From NCBI GenBank assembly GCA_947625785.1, contig CANQPS010000015.1:1-64000 (forward strand): a stretch of DNA of 64,000 nt. The letters run 5' to 3'. Below are positions 25,555-34,564 of this stretch, piece by piece; the stretch's first letter is position 1, and every line of letters begins with the position of its first letter. The notes under the pieces were generated by a model. It had not been told where the DNA came from, made no database searches, and worked only from the letters and a program-made list of their open reading frames with translations. This DNA is from an uncultured Clostridia bacterium. GTDB taxonomy: Bacteria; Bacillota; Clostridia; Oscillospirales; Acutalibacteraceae. A program made the position numbers and the translations under genes.

Positions 25555-28488
25555 ATGAAGAAAGAAAAAAGAAATATTATTTTAGAATGTATATTTATTG
25601 TTACTTTAATCGTATTTATTGTGTATTCCCTTTTTTCTTTTACTTGGGATAATAGAAATCGTATTATAGAACAAAACAATGATTTCATTAGAGCTGCTAC
25701 TGAACAAAAGGCAGAAAGAATTAATGAACTGATTGCTATGTCACAAAGAAATTTGGATATGATGGTGCATTTATACCCTACCTTGATGACAGAACCAAAA
25801 GTAAATACAGATATGTTGAAAGATATGATTAATCGTTCCTATTTTGATTATGTAGAATTTATATCACCGGACGGAACCGACCTTGCGGCTGATGGTCAAA
25901 CTGCAAATCTTGTGGATAGAGAATATTTTATTGATGGTATGAAAGGCAACAGTGGAAAATGCGTAATTCATAATTCCAGAATTACAAATGAAACATTGTT
26001 AATATTTTATTCGCCCTTTTATTATAATGGAGAAATTATTGGAGTACTCAGCGGAATACTAAGAGGATATACGATAGACCAAATACTATCCACAAACTAT
26101 TTTGATATACCGGCAAATAGCTATTTATTAAATCGTGATGGAGATATACTTTTCTCAGATGTGGATAATTTTGAATCAGAAAATTTTTTAGTTTCTTTTA
26201 AGGAAAACGATAAATTATATGTTGATAGCCAAGAAAAATTAGAACAGGCATTAAGAGAAGGAACTTCAACTAATTTTAATTATAAAGGTTCAAACGGTAT
26301 TGGTAGTGCTTATTTTATGCCTTTAAAAGATAAAGATTGGATTCTTGTACAGAATTTTCCTTCCTCAGTAACAAAAGATATGGTTGAGGGAGCAAACCTT
26401 GCCGGGATTCGTCTTCAAATAAAACTTATTATAGCATTTCTTCTATATGTTGCATATTTGATATTTAAAAATTGGGGTATAAGGAAACATCTGGTTTCCG
26501 AAAAACAGAAAATGTCCGGAATTGTAGAGGCAGTTACTCAGCTTTTTACGAGATTTGCCCTTGTAGATTACGAAAAAAATACATATGAATATCTGAAAAG
26601 AGATAAAGGCGTCAACACACCGGAAAAAGGAAATTATACACAACTTATGAATTATTTGGATTCAAAATATGTTACAGAAAATGACAATATTGAAAAAATG
26701 AGTGTTATAATATCTCAGGATTATGTAAAAAAACACCTCACAAAAGATGTGCCTTATTTACAATATGAATATCAAATAGATATGGATAGCAGACACTGGG
26801 AAAATATGTCTATAATTTCTTTGCAGGAAAAAAATGGCTTACCGTCTAAGGTCTTATACGCAATTCAAGATGTTACAATATTAAAAGAAAATGAAAATCA
26901 AATCCGCCTTGCACTAAAAGAGGCTTATGCAGATGCAGAGGCAGCGAATAAGGCTAAATCGGATTTTCTCGCAAGAATGTCACACGATATTCGTACACCA
27001 ATGAATGCAATTATTGGTATGACTACGATTGCGGAAAAATATATTGATGACAAAAATCGTCTTATGGATTGCCTTGATAAGATTTCTACATCTAGCCAAC
27101 ATCTTCTTGCATTGATTAATGATGTATTAGATATGTCAAAGATTGAAAGCGGAAAAGTTACTCTTACAAATGAAGAATTTAATATTGCTGATATAGTAAA
27201 CAGTGTTGTTACCATTATGCGTCAACAGACAAAAAGTAAAAATCAGATATTTAAAGTACATATTACAGATATTAAAAACGAAGATGTAATCGGAGATACA
27301 TTAAGATTACGACAAATTTTATTGAATATTCTGGGAAATGCAGTAAAATTTACACCGGAAGGCGGAACTATTAAATTTTCTATTACGGAGAACAAATCAC
27401 TAATTCCCGCAATGGTTTGTTATGAATTTGTCTGTGAGGATACAGGTATAGGAATGGATGAAAAATTTATAGAAACAATTTTTGAACCGTTTACACGTTC
27501 AGACGCTTCTTTACAGAAAAAAATAGAGGGAACAGGATTAGGTATGTCAATTGTACGCAATATTGTGCGTATGATGGACGGCGATATCCAAGTAGAAAGT
27601 AAACTTGGTGTAGGTTCAAAATTTAAGGTTCAAATTCATTTGAAAAAACAAGGTCTGGAAACAAAAACAGAACAAGAACTAATAGGACTTCGTGTTTTGG
27701 TCGTAGATGACGAATATGATTCCTGCATAAATACAAGTGAAATATTAAATAGTATTGGTATGGTATCGGAATGGGTATTAAGCGGAGAGGAAGCTGTTCA
27801 AAAAACAATAGATGCTCATAAAATTAATAAGGATTTTGCAGCTATTATTTTGGATTGGAAAATGCCGGGAATGGACGGATTGGAAACTGCACAGGAAATT
27901 CTTAAACATATTGGTGATAATGTACCTTTTATCATTTTATCCGCCTACGATTGGTCAGAAATCGAAACCAAAGCAAGAGAAGCAGGTATTCGAGCTTTTA
28001 TAGAAAAGCCTTTGTTCCGTTCCCGTTTGATTTATGCACTTAAATCAGCAATTAACCAAAATAAAAACACGAACAAAAACGAAATAAATAATTTAGAGGA
28101 AACAAGTTATGATGGAAAACGAGTACTTTTAGTAGATGATATTGAAATTAATAGAGAGATTATGAAGGAGTTACTTTCTTGTGTAAATATTGAGTCAGAA
28201 ACTGCATCAGATGGTCAAGCAGCTGTTGATATGGTAAAAAATAGCAGCCCTTATTATTATGACTTGATATTTATGGATGTTCAAATGCCTTTAATGAATG
28301 GATATGAGGCAACACGACATATCCGTAGCTTAAAGCGTGAGGATATAGTTAATATTCCTATCATAGCTATGACAGCAAATGCCTTTGTGGAAGATATCCA
28401 GAACGCAAAAGAAGCAGGAATGAATGACCATATGGCAAAGCCTGTGGAATTTTCAAATCTATTACAGATATTGAAAAAATGGCTTTAA
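25555..28488 (+). CDS. Hybrid sensor histidine kinase with two receiver domains
   Basis: This is a 977-residue membrane kinase. Membrane segment 1 (about 9-28) and segment 2 (about 286-304) flank a Cache-like extracellular sensor. A PAS-like linker follows, then HisKA with SHDIRTPMNAIIG (phospho-acceptor His 477) and HATPase_c with NAVKFTPEGG, DTGIGM and GTGLGM. REC1 starts near 708 (VVDDEYD) with Asp 767 in LDWKMPGMDG; REC2 starts near 857 (LVDDIEIN) with Asp 908 in MDVQMPLMNG. There is no DNA-binding or cyclase output, and no Hpt domain. The phosphorelay partner must be encoded elsewhere. A single gene with its own promoter. Confidence 0.92.
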   Translation: MKKEKRNIILECIFIVTLIVFIVYSLFSFTWDNRNRIIEQNNDFIRAATEQKAERINELIAMSQRNLDMMVHLYPTLMTEPKVNTDMLKDMINRSYFDYVEFISPDGTDLAADGQTANLVDREYFIDGMKGNSGKCVIHNSRITNETLLIFYSPFYYNGEIIGVLSGILRGYTIDQILSTNYFDIPANSYLLNRDGDILFSDVDNFESENFLVSFKENDKLYVDSQEKLEQALREGTSTNFNYKGSNGIGSAYFMPLKDKDWILVQNFPSSVTKDMVEGANLAGIRLQIKLIIAFLLYVAYLIFKNWGIRKHLVSEKQKMSGIVEAVTQLFTRFALVDYEKNTYEYLKRDKGVNTPEKGNYTQLMNYLDSKYVTENDNIEKMSVIISQDYVKKHLTKDVPYLQYEYQIDMDSRHWENMSIISLQEKNGLPSKVLYAIQDVTILKENENQIRLALKEAYADAEAANKAKSDFLARMSHDIRTPMNAIIGMTTIAEKYIDDKNRLMDCLDKISTSSQHLLALINDVLDMSKIESGKVTLTNEEFNIADIVNSVVTIMRQQTKSKNQIFKVHITDIKNEDVIGDTLRLRQILLNILGNAVKFTPEGGTIKFSITENKSLIPAMVCYEFVCEDTGIGMDEKFIETIFEPFTRSDASLQKKIEGTGLGMSIVRNIVRMMDGDIQVESKLGVGSKFKVQIHLKKQGLETKTEQELIGLRVLVVDDEYDSCINTSEILNSIGMVSEWVLSGEEAVQKTIDAHKINKDFAAIILDWKMPGMDGLETAQEILKHIGDNVPFIILSAYDWSEIETKAREAGIRAFIEKPLFRSRLIYALKSAINQNKNTNKNEINNLEETSYDGKRVLLVDDIEINREIMKELLSCVNIESETASDGQAAVDMVKNSSPYYYDLIFMDVQMPLMNGYEATRHIRSLKREDIVNIPIIAMTANAFVEDIQNAKEAGMNDHMAKPVEFSNLLQILKKWL

Positions 28489-28835
28489 ATAAGTTTTCAA
28501 TTATTTTATAATTAATTGTGTATTTTTTATATAATTAGAAAATCATAAGATTTATAAAAAATAAGCCATATAAGTGAATTATTTCTTTTTTTTATCAGAA
28601 ATAAAAAGAAATTTGTTAATTCCATAATCAGAAATTTTTTAGTTATATTTGTTTTGTTCCAAGAACATTTTTAGGAATACCGAAGATATATTTATATATT
28701 CAATTAGATATATAATAAATAAAGGTGTCAGAACTGACACCTTTAATTTTTTTTGTCACCCGCCCTCGAAAAGGTTGGGTGACAATTTCGTATTTTCCAA
28801 TTTATATTTCAGCAAAATAAAGATTTAGAAATTCC
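28489..28835. other. 347-bp region between convergent genes
   Basis: AT-rich DNA without a plausible reading frame. It ends in two hairpins, the terminator at 28721-28752 and a second stem TTGTCACCC/GGGTGACAA at 28753-28785. Together they separate the kinase from the GGGtGRT gene. Confidence 0.6.
28721..28752 (+). terminator. Terminator between the kinase and GGGtGRT genes
   Basis: AAAGGTGTCAG (28721-28731) pairs with CTGACACCTTT (28734-28744), followed by AATTTTTTTT. Confidence 0.85.
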
Positions 28836-29834
28836 TTATTTCATAGCTTCTTCAACTGCAACAGCACAAGCAACGGTAGCACCTACCATTGGGTTATTAC
28901 CCATACCGATTAAACCCATCATTTCAACGTGAGCAGGAACAGACGAAGAACCTGCAAATTGGGCATCACTATGCATTCTTCCCATTGTATCGGTCATACC
29001 ATATGAAGCAGGGCCGGCAGCCATATTATCAGGGTGAAGTGTACGACCTGTACCGCCGCCTGATGCTACTGAAAAATACTTTTTACCTGCATCTATGCGT
29101 TCTTTTTTGTAAGTACCTGCAACAGGGTGTTGGAATCTTGTAGGATTTGTTGAGTTACCTGTAATTGAAACATCAACATTTTCTTTCCACATAATAGCAA
29201 CGCCTTCTGTTACATCGTTAGCACCATAACAGTTTACCTTTGAACGAAGTCCACTTGAATAAGGTTTACGGAATACTTCCTTAACTTCTCCCGTATGGTA
29301 ATCCATTTCGGTTTCAACATATGTAAATCCGTTAATTCTTGCGATAATTTGTGCAGCATCTTTTCCAAGACCATTAAGAATTACACGAAGTGGTTTTTGA
29401 CGAACTTTATTTGCTTTTTCGGCAATTCCGATAGCACCCTCAGCAGCAGCAAAAGATTCGTGACCTGCAAGAAATGCAAAACATTCAGTATCTTCTTCGA
29501 GAAGCATTTTTCCAAGATTACCGTGTCCAAGACCAACTTTTCTTTGGTCGGCAACAGAGCCGGGAATACAAAATGCCTGTAAACCCTCACCGATAGCCGC
29601 AGCAGCCTCAGAAGCCTTTGTACAGCCCTTTTTGATTGCGATAGCACAGCCTACCGTATAAGCCCATTTTGCATTTTCAAAGCAAATTGGCTGAATACCC
29701 TCAACGAGCTTATAAATATCAAGACCTTTTTCTTTACAGACATCAGCACATTCTTCGATAGTGTTGATACCATATTCTTTAATTACAGCAAGAATTTGCT
29801 TTTCTCTTCTTTCATATGATTCAAATAAAGCCAT
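28836..29834 (-). CDS. GGGtGRT family protein
   Basis: The 332-residue protein belongs to the family named after its GGGTGRT motif, here SVASGGGTGRTLHPDN in the last third. It has Ala/Gly-rich helices (KASEAAAAIGEGLQAFCIPG) and a conserved LAGHESFAAAEGAIGIAEKANK block. The family is almost confined to anaerobes and is found beside a NifU-like scaffold, as here (14 bp away). The biochemical function is, as far as I know, not established; a link to Fe-S cluster chemistry is inferred from the pairing. The start follows GGAGG. Confidence 0.88.
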   Translation of the reverse strand: MALFESYERREKQILAVIKEYGINTIEECADVCKEKGLDIYKLVEGIQPICFENAKWAYTVGCAIAIKKGCTKASEAAAAIGEGLQAFCIPGSVADQRKVGLGHGNLGKMLLEEDTECFAFLAGHESFAAAEGAIGIAEKANKVRQKPLRVILNGLGKDAAQIIARINGFTYVETEMDYHTGEVKEVFRKPYSSGLRSKVNCYGANDVTEGVAIMWKENVDVSITGNSTNPTRFQHPVAGTYKKERIDAGKKYFSVASGGGTGRTLHPDNMAAGPASYGMTDTMGRMHSDAQFAGSSSVPAHVEMMGLIGMGNNPMVGATVACAVAVEEAMK

Positions 29835-29848
29835 AGTTGTTATCCTCC

Positions 29849-30541
29849 TTATTCTTTTCTCGGGTCAACAATCTTAACAGCATCGGCAACTCTACCGTAC
29901 TGACCCTTAGCCTTTTCAAAAGCAGTATTCGCATCGTCACCTGCTTTTATAAAATCCATCATCTTGCCAAAGTTAACAAACTGATAGCCAATAATTTCGT
30001 TTTCTTCATTAAGAGCAATGCCGGTAACATAACCATCTGTCATTTCAAGATAACGAGGACCCTTAGCAAGTGTACCATACATAGTACCAACTTGTGAACG
30101 CAAACCTTTACCAAGGTCTTCAAGTCCTGCCCCTACAACAAGGCCACCCTCGGAAAAGGCACTTTGTGAACGACCATAAACGATTTGAAGGAATAACTCT
30201 CTCATAGCTGTATTGATAGCATCACAAACAAGGTCAGTGTTAAGAGCTTCAAGAATAGTTCTTCCAGGGAGAATTTCAGCCGCCATAGCTGCTGAATGTG
30301 TCATACCTGAACAGCCGATTGTTTCAACAAGAGCCTCCTGAATAACTCCCTCTTTAACATTAAGAGTAAGTTTACAAGTACCTTGTTGCGGAGCACACCA
30401 ACCAATACCGTGTGTAAAGCCGGAAATATCCTTAATTTCCTTAGCTTTTACCCACTTCGCTTCTTCTGGAATTGGGGCAGCACCGTGAGCAACACCCTGA
30501 GCGATAGGGCACATTGTTTCAACTTCGTGAGAATAAATCAT
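29849..30541 (-). CDS. NifU-like iron-sulfur assembly scaffold paired with GGGtGRT
   Basis: The 230-residue protein resembles the NifU N-terminal/IscU-like scaffold: VETIGCSGMTHSAAMAAEIL holds a conserved Cys, and ETMCPIAQGVAHGAA near the start has another. It is longer than IscU (about 130) and lacks the C-terminal NifU CxxC domain. It has instead a LVVGAGLEDLGKGLRSQVG section characteristic of this anaerobe-specific branch. ATG 30541 follows GAGGAG. It is the first gene of a two-gene operon with GGGtGRT, suggesting a dedicated cluster-delivery pair. Confidence 0.82.
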   Translation of the reverse strand: MIYSHEVETMCPIAQGVAHGAAPIPEEAKWVKAKEIKDISGFTHGIGWCAPQQGTCKLTLNVKEGVIQEALVETIGCSGMTHSAAMAAEILPGRTILEALNTDLVCDAINTAMRELFLQIVYGRSQSAFSEGGLVVGAGLEDLGKGLRSQVGTMYGTLAKGPRYLEMTDGYVTGIALNEENEIIGYQFVNFGKMMDFIKAGDDANTAFEKAKGQYGRVADAVKIVDPRKE

Positions 30542-30690
30542 TCAAAATACTCCTCTCAATAATATGATGTATTTGATATACAATTCCATTATATAACATT
30601 TTATATAGTATTTCAAGAACTTTACACAAAAAATAATCTTTTTCGTGTCAGTATTTCGTCTGAGTAATATATTCACGAATTTTATAATGC

Positions 30691-30730
30691 AAAAATCCCT
30701 TTTTGAAGTAATTTCAAAAAGGGATTTTTT
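30691..30730 (-). terminator. Terminator of the secDF operon
   Basis: AAAAATCCCTTTTTGAA with its 17-bp complement (30713-30729), 17 bp past the secF stop, with a T tract in the leftward direction. Confidence 0.85.
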
Positions 30731-30746
30731 TGTTATAATAAATCTT

Positions 30747-31760
30747 TTACTTTTGAGCAGAATTATTATTCTTTTTATCCTTGCTTTTTTCTGCTAACTT
30801 TTTCTTCTTTTTAATTTGCAAAGTTGTCCACAAGCTCACTGCAATACAGTTAGATTGATAACAACCCACAATTACACCTACAACCATAGGCAAAGCAAAA
30901 CTAATCACAGAATCAAGTCCAAATACTATCGCAACTACAAGAACCGACAGGACAGCTATAAGTGTTGAAATAGTTGTATTTATTGTTCTTCCTAAACACT
31001 GATTAATACTCTTATTTACAATATCACTCAATGACGCCTTATAACCCATAATTCTTCTGTTTTCTCTGATACGGTCATAAATAATGATTGTCGCATTAAG
31101 AGAATAACCAATGATTACAAGTACAACCGCTATAAAATTATCATCTAACGGCATACCAAATATTACAAACGAAAAATATACAAATAATACATCGTGCAGC
31201 AAACCTACAAGTGCCATAGCACCCGCTGACCAACCGCCAATTTTTCTAAATCTGACAGCAACATATACAAGCATCAACACACCCGCAAGCAATACTGCTG
31301 CAAGACATTTTAGCAAGAACGATTTACCCATATTTGCACTTACAGAACTTGATTCGCTTACCTCTATATTATTGTCAGGATACGCCTTTGCAAGAGCATC
31401 AGTAATAGTTTTTTGTTCGTCAGGTGTTATAGTATCCACATCTGTAAATTCAATAGATACAATTTTATTATTTACACTGTCAGTTGCGGATAAACTTTCG
31501 CTATATTGACAGTTTATAGTTTGCTTTGTAGCATCTTGTATAACCTTAGTCATATCGCTTTCTAAAACCGTTCCGCTGTAACTGTATTTTAACACGGTAC
31601 CGCCAGTAAACTGAATATCCAGTTTAGTACCAACAATAAAATTAACTATAAGACATATCAAGAGTAATCCTATGGATATACCATAAAATATTTTTCTTTT
31701 GCCGTAAAAATCAATATTTGTTTTTGAATTTTTTTCTGAAACGGGAGTTATATTCTTCAT
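30747..31760 (-). CDS. secF: Protein translocase subunit SecF
   Basis: The 337-residue membrane protein has six membrane segments, a periplasm-like loop after segment one, and the SecF signature motifs GTKLDIQFTGGTVLKY and GYSLNATIIIYDRIRENRR. A lysine-rich tail follows the last segment. SecF works with SecD to pull secreted proteins through SecYEG using the ion gradient. Its start codon overlaps the secD stop (ATGA). Confidence 0.95.
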   Translation of the reverse strand: MKNITPVSEKNSKTNIDFYGKRKIFYGISIGLLLICLIVNFIVGTKLDIQFTGGTVLKYSYSGTVLESDMTKVIQDATKQTINCQYSESLSATDSVNNKIVSIEFTDVDTITPDEQKTITDALAKAYPDNNIEVSESSSVSANMGKSFLLKCLAAVLLAGVLMLVYVAVRFRKIGGWSAGAMALVGLLHDVLFVYFSFVIFGMPLDDNFIAVVLVIIGYSLNATIIIYDRIRENRRIMGYKASLSDIVNKSINQCLGRTINTTISTLIAVLSVLVVAIVFGLDSVISFALPMVVGVIVGCYQSNCIAVSLWTTLQIKKKKKLAEKSKDKKNNNSAQK

Positions 31761-33160
31761 TTCTTTTTTACACCCCCATACAATCTTGGATTTCGGAATA
31801 ATTTTATATTTGATATGGATTTAAGCATTATACGAGCCACAAATACACCCATAATAAAGTTTGCGATAATACCAACAAATAAAGTATATCCAAATGAATA
31901 AATTATACCGGTCGTAGATGGTCCAAATATAAACGATAATATATTTGCAGGTCCAAATACCATCATAAGAATAACCGCTACAATAACCGCTGTTATATTA
32001 CCGTCAACAATAGCAGACATAGAACTTTTTGAACCGGATTTTATGCAGCCATCGAGAGTTTTACCTGTACGAACTTCCTCTTTAATGCGTTCTGCCATAA
32101 TAACATTTGCGTCAACGCCCATACCCATCGACAATATGACACCTGCAATACCAGGTAATGTCATTGTAAAACCATTGAATATTGTAAAATATCCTGATAC
32201 GGCAACCACACATATACCAAGCTGTCCGATAAGTGTTATGCAAGCGACAAATCCCGGCAATTTATATATTACAATCATAAATATACAAATTAAACCTACT
32301 GCAATTATAAGTGCGATAGCCATAGCATACAGTGAAGATGAGCCAAGTGTCGGACTTATCGAGCCAAAACTTTCAACCTCTAAATCAAAAGGCAAAGAAC
32401 CTGCATTAATTTTTGTTGCAAGGCTTGTAGCCTCTTCTGCCGTAAATTTACCTGTTATACTTACATTTGTAAACTCTAATTTTTCAAAAGTATTAATTGT
32501 CGGTGAAGATAGCATTTGATTATCCATCCAGATTGAGACGGTTTTACCTAAGTATTTTTCATATATTTCGGCAAACTTTTCTGCACCTTCATCATTAAAT
32601 TCAAGACTTACTATATACTCACCGGTTGTGTTATCATATAAAGGCTGTGCATTTTTAACCATTGAGCCATTCATTAAAATTTCTTCTGTTTCGCCTATCG
32701 GGTCAAGATAAATTATATCGCCGTCCTCACTCATCTCATAGCGGTCATAGCTCGAACCCGGTCTGAATGTTAATTCCGCCGTTGAACCCAAATCTTTTAT
32801 TGCAGTTTCGGCATCGAAATCTTCTTCGTCCTTGCTCCAAGGGAAACGCACTATAATCTTGTCATTTGTTGTATCCGCATACAGTTCATAGTCCGTAATA
32901 CCTTCCTTCACAAGACGAGTTTCAATAATTGCCTTTGCACTTTTCATTTCATCGTCAGTGGCGTCAATGTCTTTTGCAGGTCTAAAAGTAGCCTCCACAC
33001 CGCCCTGAATATCAATACCCCATCTGATATCATTAACATTCTTTAAGTATGTAATGGTCAGGTCGCCATTCTCTCTGCTTACGCCAAAAACGGCTGTATA
33101 GCTGAACGCCAATACGAGTATTGCTACGATGAAAAACCATAGTTTTTTCATTCGTTTCAT
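31757..33160 (-). CDS. secD: Protein translocase subunit SecD
   Basis: The 467-residue protein has the SecD P1 head domain and six membrane segments. Motifs are DIRWGIDIQGGVEATF near the start and GVILSMGMGVDANVIMAERIKEE in segment 4-5. ATG 33160 follows GGAGG; the upstream in-frame extension has no membrane or ribosome signal and is not part of the gene. It is translationally coupled to secF. Confidence 0.95.
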   Translation of the reverse strand: MKRMKKLWFFIVAILVLAFSYTAVFGVSRENGDLTITYLKNVNDIRWGIDIQGGVEATFRPAKDIDATDDEMKSAKAIIETRLVKEGITDYELYADTTNDKIIVRFPWSKDEEDFDAETAIKDLGSTAELTFRPGSSYDRYEMSEDGDIIYLDPIGETEEILMNGSMVKNAQPLYDNTTGEYIVSLEFNDEGAEKFAEIYEKYLGKTVSIWMDNQMLSSPTINTFEKLEFTNVSITGKFTAEEATSLATKINAGSLPFDLEVESFGSISPTLGSSSLYAMAIALIIAVGLICIFMIVIYKLPGFVACITLIGQLGICVVAVSGYFTIFNGFTMTLPGIAGVILSMGMGVDANVIMAERIKEEVRTGKTLDGCIKSGSKSSMSAIVDGNITAVIVAVILMMVFGPANILSFIFGPSTTGIIYSFGYTLFVGIIANFIMGVFVARIMLKSISNIKLFRNPRLYGGVKKK

Positions 33161-33402
33161 TGAGTGTCCTCCAATACTATCAATACTTTTGTTTGTCTGT
33201 TTTTTTATATAGTAGGTGAATAGTTGCCATATTCTGTCATAATAGTGCAAATAAAAAATCTCTCGACCATACACCAACAGACATTTCAAGTCTAATTATA
33301 AGTTTTTATTGATTAAAAGTCAATGGTAACAGCATTTTTTGTTAAATATATGTGTATGTCAAAGTAAATTTGTGTAAAATATATTAAATATAAAAAGTTT
33401 AC

Positions 33403-33431
33403 CCCTTTAAAATCAAAAAGATTTTAAAGGG
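33403..33431 (-). terminator. Weak hairpin downstream of the WYL gene
   Basis: CCCTTTAAAATC pairs with GATTTTAAAGGG around AAAAA. The T tract lies six bases beyond the stem in the leftward direction, so termination efficiency is uncertain. Confidence 0.45.
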
Positions 33432-33526
33432 ATAATATTGGAATGTTTCAAGGCATAAACAAATTAATATATTTGATTTTATTATATGATTTTAATATGA
33501 CATAATCTGTCATTATAAAAAATTTT

Positions 33527-34465
33527 TTAGATTTTCTTGTCTTCTAATACTTCTACATTATCTCCTTGACTTCTAAGCCACATATCTATACCATCACCAT
33601 AAACCTCGGCGGATATTATATAGTAATTATCTCCTTGTTCAAGAATTTTAGCTGTCGGCAGTCTGTCAAGTACAGCCTCAACGCTTATACCTTTATAAAT
33701 AAATTTAACTCTTTTAAGCTCTCCGCAAAACATAAATTGAACTCTTTTTCTAAATTCGCCCTCTTTAAATCTGTCCCTATATGCGACCTTGAATTTCTGT
33801 TCTAAAATATGATAATTTTCTATTCTATCAATTCTGTAAACGGTTGGAAATGAATACTTCGCAACAGTAGGATTCTCTGAATTTTCAGAGATATACGCAA
33901 TTAAATAAAAATAGTATTCAGAAAACATTATACCTACCGGCTGAACCAACCGAGTTACTTTTTCGTGATTTTTAAGTTTTGTATATGTAATCTCCAATAA
34001 TTTATTTTCATAAACTGCACCACTTATATCCCACATAGTATTTATAAAATTTTTTCCGTGATGAGGTTCTAAATAGTTAAATTTTTCATTACAAATAAGC
34101 TCTGAAACTTTTTCCATACCTTTATGTGATGAACAACAATGCAGTAACTTATCTATTATAGGCAGCATTTCGGTTTTCTTCAATGAACGACTTTCCAATA
34201 AAATTTTACATACAACAAAAACCTCACTGTTTGTTAAAACATTATTATCAGGACATATTAATTTATAACCTTTCCTTTCATCATCAAATATAATTTCTCT
34301 TTGCAGCTCGTTATCGACTGCAAGATACATTCTTAAATCATCTATATCCCTTGCAAAAGTTCTTTCGTGTACTTGGAATTTGCCTAATATGTCGCTTTTT
34401 TTGACTAATTCTCCGTTTATAAGTCTGTCATAAATATACATTACTCTTTCTATTTTTTTATCCAC
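33527..34465 (-). CDS. WYL-domain transcriptional regulator
   Basis: The 312-residue protein has an N-terminal DeoR/HTH_11-type helix-turn-helix (IYDRLINGELVKKSDILGKFQVHERTFARDIDDLR, residues about 10-44). A WYL ligand-sensing domain occupies about 135-305, with the LVQPVGIMFSEYYFYLIAY stretch. It starts at GTG 34465 after AAGGGGA. WYL proteins often sense nucleic-acid or nucleotide signals. A 12-bp inverted repeat brackets its own -10 box, suggesting autorepression. Confidence 0.87.
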   Translation of the reverse strand: MDKKIERVMYIYDRLINGELVKKSDILGKFQVHERTFARDIDDLRMYLAVDNELQREIIFDDERKGYKLICPDNNVLTNSEVFVVCKILLESRSLKKTEMLPIIDKLLHCCSSHKGMEKVSELICNEKFNYLEPHHGKNFINTMWDISGAVYENKLLEITYTKLKNHEKVTRLVQPVGIMFSEYYFYLIAYISENSENPTVAKYSFPTVYRIDRIENYHILEQKFKVAYRDRFKEGEFRKRVQFMFCGELKRVKFIYKGISVEAVLDRLPTAKILEQGDNYYIISAEVYGDGIDMWLRSQGDNVEVLEDKKI

Positions 34466-34476
34466 AAATTAAATCC

Positions 34477-34526
34477 CCTTTTACTAAATTTGGTAATATA
34501 TATTATATCACTTTTTTAGTAAAAGG
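34477..34526 (-). promoter_or_regulatory. Inverted repeat bracketing the WYL-gene -10 box
   Basis: CCTTTTACTAAA (34477-34488) and TTTAGTAAAAGG (34515-34526) are exact inverted copies 26 bases apart. Between them, on the reverse strand, lies TGATATAAT, a -10 box. This is the geometry of two half-sites bound by a dimer that loops over or blocks the promoter. Confidence 0.6.
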
Positions 34527-34564
34527 AGAACAATATTTTGCTTTTTACAAAAATATCAAAACTT

